Assembly: GCA_023247255.1 (NCBI GenBank)
Contig: JAHFGV010000018.1
Coordinates: 1-52,094, forward strand
Length of the DNA: 52,094 bases
Origin: Candidatus Omnitrophota bacterium
GTDB lineage: Bacteria > Omnitrophota > Gorgyraeia > Aquiviventales > Aquiviventaceae
Direction of reading: 5' to 3'
This document shows positions 31,809 to 41,300 of the stretch, piece after piece. Numbering within the stretch: the stretch's first letter is position 1; each line of letters begins with the position of its first letter. Below the pieces are notes generated by a model. It did no database searches, was not told the origin of the DNA, and saw only the letters and a list, made by a program, of their open reading frames with translations. The position numbers were made by a program, and so were the translations under genes.

Positions 31809-32114
31809 TCACCCCCTTGTCTTTGGATCTATCCATCTTGGAGGAGTAGGAATATAGACCGTGATGATACGAAGTGTCTTTGAAGGCGTTTGACCACAAA
31901 CGAGATGAATAGGATAACCCTCCCGCCCATATCCAAGCATCAAACAGCTTGGACCCCGAGGATCATCCCTGTACGTTTCGAGAATCTCTGCGTTGAGCAT
32001 CGCCTGTTCGATTTCCTCAATCGAGATCTGATCTGCCTGCCGTTCCTCATCTGCATGAGATGTCAACTCATAGTCCCCTTTGCGAACCTGGGCCCTTATC
32101 CAGACGATATCCAT
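31809..32114 (-). CDS. DUF4258 protein (probable toxin)
   Basis: The product has 101 residues with the DUF4258 pattern: YELTSHADEERQADQISIEEIEQAM, then ILETYRDDPRGPSCLMLGY and GYPIHLVCGQTPSKTLRIITVYIPTP. The fold is related to small RelE/BrnT-like RNase toxins; activity is not proven for most members. It sits in front of a YgiT-type zinc-finger gene, the usual toxin-antitoxin order for this pair. The start codon follows directly on the TAG of an RHS fragment, and no ribosome binding site of its own is evident, so it may be expressed by read-through of ribosomes. Confidence 0.82.
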   Translation of the reverse strand: MDIVWIRAQVRKGDYELTSHADEERQADQISIEEIEQAMLNAEILETYRDDPRGPSCLMLGYGREGYPIHLVCGQTPSKTLRIITVYIPTPPRWIDPKTRG

Positions 32115-32645
32115 CTATTGACAGTCTATAGGCTGTTTCCAGCAGCCACTTGTGTCATACAAGGCTACGACGTCCTCGTTGTCGTAAACGTATCGAGTGA
32201 TCACACCGTTGACGCTCTTCTCGATTCTTCGTCCTAATCCATCGTAGCGATAGGTGGTCTCTATGTGCTGTGTGCTATCTGCTATGTGCTGGACTCGAAT
32301 GAGCTGGTTCTCACCATCGTAGCTGTACACCGACGAGAGACAAGGGGCAGGGGGCGAGGGGCAAGCAAGCGGACGTTTCTCAATTAGGTTTCCATTGGCG
32401 TCGTAAGCATACGTGAACGCATCATCCTCAAGCAGACGATTGGCGTCGTCATAAGCGTAGCTCGTCGAAAGATGCGAGCTGAGCCGATTGCCCACTGAGT
32501 CGTAGCTGTAGGTCTCGGGAACAAGGCCGCTCAGCGAAGGATGCGTGGCGGCAATGAGCCGGCTAAGCGCGTCGTAGGCAAAGCTGTGAGTCCCAAACCG
32601 CTCGGTAAGATCGTCTACAATTGAAAAATGATAGTGTCTCTGCAT
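32115..32645 (-). pseudogene. RHS core fragment ending at the toxin-antitoxin pair
   Basis: The 176 codons of YD repeats run from MQRHYHFSIVDDLTERFGTHSFAYD to YDTSGCWKQ and then break into PIDCQ-stop. Homology to the large RHS gene stops at about 32133, right where the DUF4258/YgiT pair begins. The first 60 codons duplicate the fragment at 34292-34513 almost exactly. It carries an in-frame G-rich 7-nt array (32342-32362). It may be a donor or a remnant of a former RHS cassette. Confidence 0.8.
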
Positions 32646-32683
32646 GTTACGACCTTAAGAGCAATCGCTGTATCCTGTCACCG

Positions 32684-33049
32684 TTATTTCCCTGTCCAAT
32701 TGTCGATTAAGCGATCTATGCCTCTAGAGAAACGCACCATCAGCATCTGATGAGTGGAAATATGCAACACGATAAGTCCAAGAGATATGATTCCAAGTAG
32801 TAACCTACTATTTCTTCTGTTGTTTTTGGCAGTAACAATACAACTCGTTAAAAGAATAAACGTGAGGGAAAAATAGGCTATGCAGCTCACCCAAAGTGCC
32901 CACATAGCGTTGGTCAATGCTAAGGCTAATGAAAGAGGCGCGCTGATGATGTAAAGGATCCATTCCTGATTCAGGAGCAATGCCATCTTTAAAACAAGAC
33001 CTCCAAAAACTGCTCCAGCGAGCATGGACATCGCTAACCATGCTTTCAT
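32684..33049 (-). CDS. Small membrane protein, possible immunity protein for the orphan RHS end
   Basis: The 121-residue protein has four predicted membrane helices (about 4-26, 30-48, 50-73 and 84-102). There is no recognised family. It lies directly downstream of the orphan RHS C-terminal gene (33109-34200), with a gap of 59 bp, the place where RHS immunity genes are normally found. This position is the only evidence for the proposed role. A toxin acting on the inner membrane would fit a membrane immunity protein. Confidence 0.55.
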   Translation of the reverse strand: MKAWLAMSMLAGAVFGGLVLKMALLLNQEWILYIISAPLSLALALTNAMWALWVSCIAYFSLTFILLTSCIVTAKNNRRNSRLLLGIISLGLIVLHISTHQMLMVRFSRGIDRLIDNWTGK

Positions 33050-33108
33050 ATGCTCATTGCTCCCTGCATCTGCTTGACTGGCTGTATTGGATTTAAAAGC
33101 TACTGAGT

Positions 33109-34200
33109 TTATGGGACTGTTTGTTTGCGACCTTCTACAGCTGCGTCATATCCCTGCAGCAAACGGATTCTCATGCTAGCATCGTCTAATTCTTGCTGTA
33201 ATTTTTGAGCTCGTTTACTTCCAGGTTTTATCTTCATTCTTTGAGTCAATATCTCTTCTAGCTTCTCATCGAATTTCGAACGAAGTTCAGCCCTGCAACT
33301 ATTTGCGATCTCCTTTGCCTGCTCGTTAGTAATGTTCTCATTACCAGCTACGGCTGTTTCGAGCGGGTTCAAGACGCTATCGATCTCTTCTGCAATGATG
33401 TCCAATTCTTCACTTGAAAACCGTTCTCCAAATCCTTCCTGGACTAATTTCTCCTTTATCTTTGATTTCACCATGAATAGACCTAAGGGGTCAATATAAG
33501 TTAGGGGATTATTTTGAACATAAGGGTATCTATTCAAGCTCTTGGGATTCCACTTTACCCCAGCAATCGGATCCTCTTGTATGAATCGACCTGTACGAGG
33601 GTTGTAGTACCTCGCGCGATAATAATAGAGGCCGGTTTCAGGATCGTACTCCCTGCCGGTGAAGAAGTAGAGGTTGCCATAGCCAGACGAGGGAAGGACG
33701 GTGCCATTGGGGTCGGTGATCGTCGGGTTACCGAAAGAATCGTAGACGTAGCGCTCGCGCAGGACGATGGCGCGTTGAAAGCCGGAGGTCTCAGAAAGAA
33801 GGCTCGTGATCGAGCCTAAGGCGTCTGTGTTGAGCACGCGAGCAGGCTCAGGAAAACCTGCAGCGTCCGCCGCGTTGCAGTCGTCGTTGGTGTCCTGGAT
33901 GAAACCAATCGGATCGTCGATCCCTGGACCATGCACAATCGTCTGCTTCCAGCAGCCGGCTTGATCGTAGAGAGCAACTATATCCTCGCTGTCGTAGACG
34001 TAGCGCAGAGAGTGTGGCAAAGTGGCTGAGTGGCTGAGTGGCAAAACACCTTTCTCACTCCGACGTCCAAGACCGTCATAGCTAAGAGCAGTGACCAGTG
34101 ACTCGTGACTCGTGGTCAGTGAGAGCGAACGAATGGAAACTACTGCGGGATTAACTACCAGTAGCCCACTCAGCAGAACATTCACCGTAGAGTAAGTCAT
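33109..34200 (-). CDS. Orphan RHS core with alternative C-terminal domain
   Basis: This 363-residue protein starts with a short hydrophobic segment and then joins the RHS core at SYDGLGRRSEKG. It contains the last YD repeats, NTDALGSITSLLSE, RERYVYDSFGNPTITDPNG and the RHS core end (YFFTGREYDPETGLYYYRARYYNPRTGRFIQEDP to NPLTYIDPLGL). The final 122 residues are unrelated to the large RHS protein. They are charged and helical, with no recognised toxin motif. The core is nearly identical to that of 35305-42213, so recombination between the two could swap the tips. The N-terminal codons include two repeat arrays (34021-34044 and 34091-34125). Its own ATG at 34200 allows separate expression. Confidence 0.8.
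   Translation of the reverse strand: MTYSTVNVLLSGLLVVNPAVVSIRSLSLTTSHESLVTALSYDGLGRRSEKGVLPLSHSATLPHSLRYVYDSEDIVALYDQAGCWKQTIVHGPGIDDPIGFIQDTNDDCNAADAAGFPEPARVLNTDALGSITSLLSETSGFQRAIVLRERYVYDSFGNPTITDPNGTVLPSSGYGNLYFFTGREYDPETGLYYYRARYYNPRTGRFIQEDPIAGVKWNPKSLNRYPYVQNNPLTYIDPLGLFMVKSKIKEKLVQEGFGERFSSEELDIIAEEIDSVLNPLETAVAGNENITNEQAKEIANSCRAELRSKFDEKLEEILTQRMKIKPGSKRAQKLQQELDDASMRIRLLQGYDAAVEGRKQTVP
34021..34044. repeat. 8-nt array inside the orphan RHS gene
   Basis: Units AGTGGCTG, AGTGGCTG and AGTGGCAA stand in tandem on the plus strand. They encode the stretch PLSHSATLP on the minus strand. The period here is 8, not 7. Confidence 0.6.
34091..34125. repeat. 7-nt array inside the orphan RHS gene, unit GTGACNN x5
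   Basis: GTGACCA, GTGACTC, GTGACTC, GTGGTCA and GTGAGAG follow in phase and are partly palindromic. They encode SLTTSHESLV in the N-terminal part of the orphan RHS protein, which has no counterpart in the large RHS protein. Confidence 0.65.
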
Positions 34201-34291
34201 CTTTTTCCGTCACAAAATAGAACCGTCTCCTTTAGTATCGTTAGTATCGTGCCTTTGCATCTTGTCTCAAAAATAAGAACCGTCCCTCTTT

Positions 34292-34513
34292 TTACTCAAG
34301 CAAACGATTGGCGTCGTCATAAGCGTAGCTCGTCGAAAGATGCGAGGACAAGCGATTGCCCACTGAGCCGTAGCTGTAGGTCTCGGGAACAAGGCCGCTG
34401 AGCGAAGGATGCGTGGCGGCAATGAGCCGGCTAAGCGCGTCGTAGGCAAAGCTGTGAGTCCCAAACCGCTCGGTAAGATCGTCTACGATTGAAAAATGAT
34501 AGTGTCTCTGCAT
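34292..34513 (-). pseudogene. RHS core fragment, duplicate of the start of 32115-32645
   Basis: The 73 codons MQRHYHFSIVDDLTERFGTHSFAYD to DDANRLLE match the fragment at 32115-32645 nearly base for base. The identity extends upstream through the segment CTTAAGAGCAATCGC to GTTATTTCC. There the copies part: one runs into the membrane-protein gene (32691), the other into the GGTACNN array (34561). In the gap to the orphan RHS gene (34201-34291) lie two AGAACCGTC boxes and a short TTAGTATCG repeat. Confidence 0.75.
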
Positions 34514-34560
34514 GTTACCACTCTTAAGAGCAATCGCTGTATCCTGTCACCGTTATTTCC

Positions 34561-34588
34561 GGTACCTGGTACGCGGTACTTGGTACCA
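34561..34588. repeat. 7-nt array, unit GGTACNN x4
   Basis: GGTACCT, GGTACGC, GGTACTT and GGTACCA stand in perfect tandem. The array starts at the very base where homology between the two duplicated RHS segments ends (GTTATTTCC). Confidence 0.85.
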
Positions 34589-34668
34589 AGGCGCTGCTAC
34601 CTATCAACTCAAAACTGACGGAACACTAGTCATCGCCTCTAATCTAATCACGTCCCCCAAATTCCCCA

Positions 34669-35283
34669 TCAGTAAAACGTGCCCTGCAACTGGGTGAGTT
34701 TCTCAAGTTGCTTCGCCTTGAGGTCCAGCTTGCATAGGTGATATGCAACGTGCTTGGTGAGTTTAACCGTCCCCACTCCTGGCAGGTCAGTGGACATGTC
34801 CGCGGCCTTGGGAAACCCAATGACCGCATAGACACCACGTCCATCCTCCAAAGCCAAGACAAGCGAGCTAACCCAAACTTGGCCTATTCCCACGATGGCA
34901 GCAAGCTGCGTTCCATTCAACACGCCTTGTACTTTACCGTCTCGGAGATCAGCACGATACACGCCAACCCAATCGCCTCCCCAGAGTCCTCCTAGTGACG
35001 GCCTTCCTTTCTTTTTGACCATACCGGCGTTCAACTTTCTATATCGTATGACATTGAAGAACAGAAATGGAGCTGATGTAGCCACCACTGGCGAATCGAA
35101 TGAGATGTTAGCTTGCGGCCTTCCAAGTTGATGGTATATACCTTCGTTGTTTCTCCGCCAATACAATCGAGTAACTGGTGAGGTTTCACCGCGAGGCCGA
35201 ACTGAAACGGCCACCGCTTTTGAGACCGGATTAAAGAGCAGCCTTTTCACCGTGCTTCGCTTAGGAAAACCAAAATCACTCAT
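34669..35283 (-). CDS. Unknown protein, possible immunity protein of the large RHS protein
   Basis: The 204-residue protein has no signal peptide and no membrane helix and is predicted to be mostly beta strand (for example VKRLLFNPVSKAVAVSVRPRG, PVVATSAPFLFFNVIRYRKL, AAIVGIGQVWVSSLVLALEDG). I do not recognise the family. It starts 21 bp after the stop codon of the large RHS gene on the same strand, the usual place of a cognate immunity gene. The role is inferred from that position alone. Confidence 0.5.
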   Translation of the reverse strand: MSDFGFPKRSTVKRLLFNPVSKAVAVSVRPRGETSPVTRLYWRRNNEGIYHQLGRPQANISFDSPVVATSAPFLFFNVIRYRKLNAGMVKKKGRPSLGGLWGGDWVGVYRADLRDGKVQGVLNGTQLAAIVGIGQVWVSSLVLALEDGRGVYAVIGFPKAADMSTDLPGVGTVKLTKHVAYHLCKLDLKAKQLEKLTQLQGTFY

Positions 35284-35304
35284 CTTTAGCCCTCGTCTCT
35301 GTCA

Positions 35305-38300
35305 TCAGCGTCGGTAGATGATCGTCGGTGGACATGTTCCGCCCAGCCGCTTCCGATTCAGGTTTACAAACCCTCCATCACTGCATTGGTATTGGCAGTT
35401 ATCTTCGCTTTGATCGACAAGGTTACAGACGACTTCTCCTCCTTCTGCCTCATCGGACTCCAGGGGGCAAACTGTTGTGCCCTTCTTGTCTGTCAATGGA
35501 TTCGGAAGTGGAATGTCGACGCCTGGAAGCGGTGGTAAGCTGCTTCCAAATCCAAGGCTCGTTACCCCACACATTAGACATCTACCAAACGGCTGCTCCC
35601 CAAAAGGATCCGTAAAGTTGACGGGATTATTCCGCGCGTAGGGATAGAGGTTTATGTTAAAGACCGGATCCTCCTGCATGAATCGGCCGGTGAGAGGATC
35701 TCGGTAGCGATGACGGTTGTAATACAACCCGCTTTCAAAATCGTACTCCCTACCGGTGAAGAAATAGAGGTTGCCATAGCCAGACGAGGGAAGGACGGTG
35801 CCATTGGGGTCGGTGATCGTCAGGTTACCGAAAGAATCGTAGACGTAGCGCTCACGAAGAACGATGGCGCGTTGGAAGCCGACGGTCTCAGAAAGAAGGC
35901 TCGTGATCGAGCCTAAGGCGTCTGTGTTGAGCACGCGAGCAGGCTCAGGAAAACCTGCAGCGTCCGTCGCGTTGCAGTTGGCGTTGGTGTCCTGGATGAA
36001 ACCAATCGGATCGTCGATCCCTGGACCATGCACAATCGTCTGCTTCCAGCAGCCGGCTTGATCGTAGAGAGCGACGACGTCCTCGTTGTCGTAAACGTAG
36101 CGAGTGATCACACCGTTGACGGCCTTCTCGATTCTTCGTCCTAACCCGTCGTAGCGATAGGTGGTCTCTATGTGCTGTGTGCTATCTGCCATGTGCTGAA
36201 TCTTAATGAGCTGGTTCTCAACGTCGTAGCTGTACACCGTTGACGAGAGACAAGGGGCGGGGGGCGAGGGGCAAGCAAGCGGACGTTTCTCAATCAGGTT
36301 TCCATTGGCGTCGTAAGCATACGTGAACGAATCATCCTCAAGCAGACGATTGGCGTCGTCATAACCATAGCTCGTCGAAAGATGCGAGGACAAGCGATTG
36401 CCCACCGAGTCGTAGCTGAATTGCTCAGGGACAAGGCCGCTGAGCGAAGGATGCGCGGCGGCAATGAGCCGGCTGAGGGAATCATAAGCGTAGCTGTGAA
36501 GGCCAAAGCGATCCGTGAGGTTGACTCGGTTTCCTCTTAAATCATAGCTGTAGCTGAAGGTGTCAATCAAAGTGCTGCCCAGTAGGGTTTGGAGGTGGAT
36601 GAGTTGGCTGGCAGAATCGTAGCCGTAGGTGGTCTCAGCCCCTGCACTTTTGCGGATCAAGCGGCTCAAAGCATCGTATTCGAAACGAGCTCCTACACCG
36701 TTTCGGTCGCTGACTCCAATCACGCGATTGAGAACATCATAGGTATAGGCAGTCTGAATGTTGACAGGACCGAGAAGCAGGGTGCGGTTGCCGTTGGGAT
36801 CGTAAGAGTATTGAAGCTCGGTAACAGGCTGGGCGAGAGAAGGATTGCTGGAATCACCACTCGTTGCCTTGATGAGCCTTCCTACCGAGTCATAGCCAAA
36901 GCGGAGTCTGCTGTCATTGTCCTGCACTAAAGTGAGATTTCCCAAGGCGTCGTAGGTATAGCTGAGGGTATCGGTGAGAGCTGCCGATGAATCGCTAAGG
37001 CGCTTCTGAATGAGCTGATCGGCAGAGTCGTAGAGAAAGTTAATCGTCTGGCCTTTGGGATCGAGGATTCTGACGAGGTTTCGGGAGAGATCGTAGAAGT
37101 ATTGCTTGGTTCTCGCTATCTGCTGGCTGCTGATGAGTTGGTTGAGGCTGTCGTAAGCAAACTGATGCGACGAGGGGCAAGGGGCGGGGGGCGGGGGGCA
37201 TGGAGGGGGACGGACTTCGATGAGATTGCCGGCAGGATCAAAAGCGTAGCGAGTCACATTGCCTTGTGCATCAGTGACGGAAGTGAGACGGTTGAGGGAG
37301 TCGTAGGTAAATTGAGTGGTTGTGCCGAAAGCATCCCGTGAGCTTGCGACGTTTCCAGTGGAGTCGTAGCTGAAACTCGTGCTGCGATTCAATGAGTCGG
37401 TGCTGGAGAGTAGATTGCCCGTGAGTGAATCGTAGCTGAACTGCGTTAGGCTGCCGAGGGCATTCATCGAGGATACTAACAGCCCACGGCTGTCGTAGCG
37501 AAACTGACTCGCGTTTCCTAATGCGTCCGTGATCGTCAGGGGGTTTCCCTGGCTGTCATGGTCGATCGTGGTAACACAGCCATTCGGGCAAACACTGTCT
37601 CTTCGAGCATCAACAATCTTCGTGAGCTGGCTGAACTGCGGCTCGTACTGGAAGCGATATTCCCGCTGCTGAAAGAAGGATGGCATCGAGGAAATAGTGA
37701 CGGTCTCCCGGCTCGAAGAGAGGTTTCCGAGACCATCATAGCCCAGAAAAACCTCGCTCCCATCAGGCCTTGTGATCTTCGTGGGAGAGCCGTTGACGTC
37801 GCGCTGAATGGTGCTCGTGCGGCCGAGAGAATCGACGATCTTCGTCGGGGCTCCGTAAGGATCAGTCAATAACCGAGTGAGGTTTCCACGGCCATCTTGA
37901 AAGAGAGCGAGCGGAATGGGCAGTGCGAAAGAGGGGTTACTGGGTGTGCCTAGCCCTTCGGGGAGCGTGTTGATGAGGCCTTGAACCTCAGAAGGAAGGA
38001 AATCGCGAGTCTCACGCTCTGAGGTGATCTGACCAGTCAAGGGACTCAGAATGTCTCTCGCGGGGGAGAGGACCTTGTCGATCCTTCCCCAAGAGTCGTA
38101 AACGTAGTCGGTGGTGAAGCCGCGCTCATCCGTCTTTGAGACGAGCCGATGCTCGGGGTCGTAGCTGAAGTGCGCCGATGAGGAGCATGGGGCGAGGGGC
38201 GAGGAGCATGGGGGTGGAAGAATCTCAATGAGATTTCCATCAGAGTCGATGGTAAACTGCGTTGCGCGATTCGCAGAGTCTGTAATGGATGCGAGCTTGC

Positions 38301-41300
38301 CTGTCGTGGAGTCGTAGCTAAGATCGAAACGAACCCCACCGGGGTATTCGACTCGCACGAGACGATCCTGGGAGTCGTAGACGTATCGAGTCTCGTTTCC
38401 AGATCGATCCAGAGTCTTCGTGTGAAAGCCTCTCGCGTCAAAGTGCACTCCCGTCCCATCGCTTAGGCGGCGAGTCCAGGTACCGTCCGGATGCTTGCGC
38501 AGAACTGAGAAGTCTCCCGGCAAGCCGCTGAAGATACGGTCGGAATCTCCAGCGCGACTGTCGAATTCTGCCACGGCAATCCCAAATGGTTGACTTCCAA
38601 CCGTCAGACGAAGAAACGGCTGGAACGTCCCATCGCCGTTGCCCAGGAAAACAAAGAAGTCTTGTCCTGCGCCTGAGGCGGCCAGATCGGGATGCCCGTC
38701 TTGGTTGAAATCGGCCACAGTCATATCGCCAGCCACGAATGCTCCAAGTGTCTTGCGCGGAAGAAATGTCCCATCCCCGGCTCCAAAGAATAGAGAGATT
38801 ACCTGGGTCGCTTGGTCGCTCACTGCCACATCCGTCAGACCATCTTCATTGAAGTCGCTCAGCGCCAAGACCGAATTCGATGTCGCGCCAGCCGGATAAT
38901 CGGTGGGTCCCTGAAACGTCCCATCGCCGTTGCCCAGAAAAACAGCAATCCGACCTTGGTTATTCCTGACCATCACCACATCCAGCCGACCATCTCGATT
39001 CAAATCCCTCAGGGCCACCGATCGGGGCTGCATCCCAACGGCGAATGTCTGTTGGGACCCAAACGTGCCATCCCCATGCCCTAATAGAATGGAAAGACTA
39101 TCCCCGGTGATACCAAACGCGTTGAGCTCCCCGCGATTGGCCACCACCAGGTCGAGATAGCCGTCCTGATTGACGTCCCCAACCGCCGCTGACTCAGGCA
39201 GTCGGCCAACCACAACACGACGCTGGCTCTGGAATGTCCCATCCCCGTTGCCAAGCAGGACGGAGACGTCGTTGGAGGTCTGGTTGACCACGACCAGGTC
39301 GATCTGCCCATCTCGATTGACGTCGCCCTCGACGATAAAGATCGGGCCACCCCCCACCTCGAATCGCTGCGGTGGATCAAACGTGCCCCCACGGCCGAGT
39401 AGGATCGCTACCTTCCCTTCAATCAGCACAACGGCCATATCCTGAAACCCATCCTGATTGAAGTCCGCCGCAGTCAGCCAATACGGCACCGAGGAGCCTG
39501 TAGGCGTGGCTAGACTAATTCTCTGCTGAGGCTGGAACGTCCCGTCGCCGTGGCCGGTGAGTAGAGAGACATCGCTCGAGCTGAAATTCGCCACAGCTAT
39601 ATCCAGCATTGGGCCAGCCCGCAAGACGCTAGCGGATCCATCACCGTCTGTCACAAGCACGGTGCCATCGGGTTGGGGGAAGATATGCTCTAGGGTCTTG
39701 AGGTTCCAGCCGGCACCAAACGCGCAAGCACGCTCGTTCACCACGATGGCGCGCCCAGCGATGGAGCGCGTCAGCGGACGTAAATCGGGAGTGGGAATAC
39801 CGCTCGTGCCAAACGTGGTTTGATAGTTGTTCGACAGCTCGATGGTATAAGCATAGGCGCCAGTGGGTACCCACTCGCCACGAGCGTTACGCGCATCCCA
39901 AAGAAACGCCTGGCGCGTCTGGCCAGCCTTGCCGAGAAAGTGAGCCTCAAGCCGTTGGCCTTCGATCTGAAGCATCGTTGAAGTCGTCACCGGCACCAGA
40001 GTGCCAGGATCACCTGGAATGCTGGCAGTGTTGAGCTGGTAATCGGTTCCCACCACGACCGAGGGGTTAGCCCTTAGTGAACGGTAGAGGAACTCTGGAG
40101 CGTGTGATTGGCCAAGGCTGCGTAGGTTTGGCAGCCTATGTGTAATCGAGAGCTCACCGGAGTGCAGGCACACGGATGAGTTACCCGTCACCTGACATTC
40201 CTTGGCGGAATCTATCACCTCAGAAGTGGTCTCTGTGACATCTTCCCAGTCAGGGCTCTTGGACTGTGCTGGAAGCTTTGCGCCCACTCGACTGCAGTAC
40301 CAGCAGAAAAACCGAAGAATCCTAAACTCAACCCACTCTCCATCAGCACTGACTGTCCCAGTCCCAGCATCTAACCATACTTGTGCCGTCTCATCCCATA
40401 AAGTGAGAATCACAGAGAGCCCGGCAGGAAGATGCTTGGTATTGCGATGCTTGAAAGAAACAGGCTGATTGAAGGTCGTAAACCTAGGCTCGAAGTAAAC
40501 CGCCTCGATATGAGCCATGTCGGAAGGGACAGGTCCGGGAAGCTGATGATCTTCATGCAAAGGCGTGATCCGAACCTGAAGATCCAAAGGGGAAGCGCCC
40601 GCAGGAAAGTCGAGCTGAAAGTCCCCGGAGGAATCTGTCGCCTTCCCACCAGAGGCTTGAGTAATCAAAGTCGTCTGCAAATCTAACGGAGTGAGAAAAG
40701 CATCCGCCACTGCCACGTCCCTTCCCGCAAGCACCGAAACAGGCCGTTGAACCGACGTGTAGCCACTCTTTGCGATCTCAACTACATATGAGCCACCGCT
40801 GGGTGTGGAAAGCTGAAAACGTCCGTCGCTGCTGCTGGATTGAACGCTCGTCGTTCCACGAAGGGTTATGGAAGCGCCGGATAAGGGCTGGCTCGTCGAA
40901 GCATCGAACACCTGCCCGTGAATAAAACCGGAATCGGGATTGACCGGCGGCTCGATCAGCGTCTGCACCGTGAAACTAACCGATTCACTCAGGGCGTTTC
41001 CCGCTTGATCGGATAAACTGAGAATGATTGTGTGGAGGCCATCAACAAGCGCTGAAGAAACGATGAATATCATGGAGCTTTCCGTAATCAGACTCTGAGC
41101 GCTTACGTCAGTGCCATCGAGACTCAACGATACCGAGGAAACAGCAACACCACTGAGGGAATCGCTGAAGGATGCAGAGATCGTAGGATGAGCGCTGGTA
41201 ACAATCGAGCCCTGTGAAGGTGAAAGTTCGGTAATGGCTGGAGCATGGGTGTCAACGTTCACCGTGACGTCGGTGCTGGATGAATTTCCGGCTCGATCCA

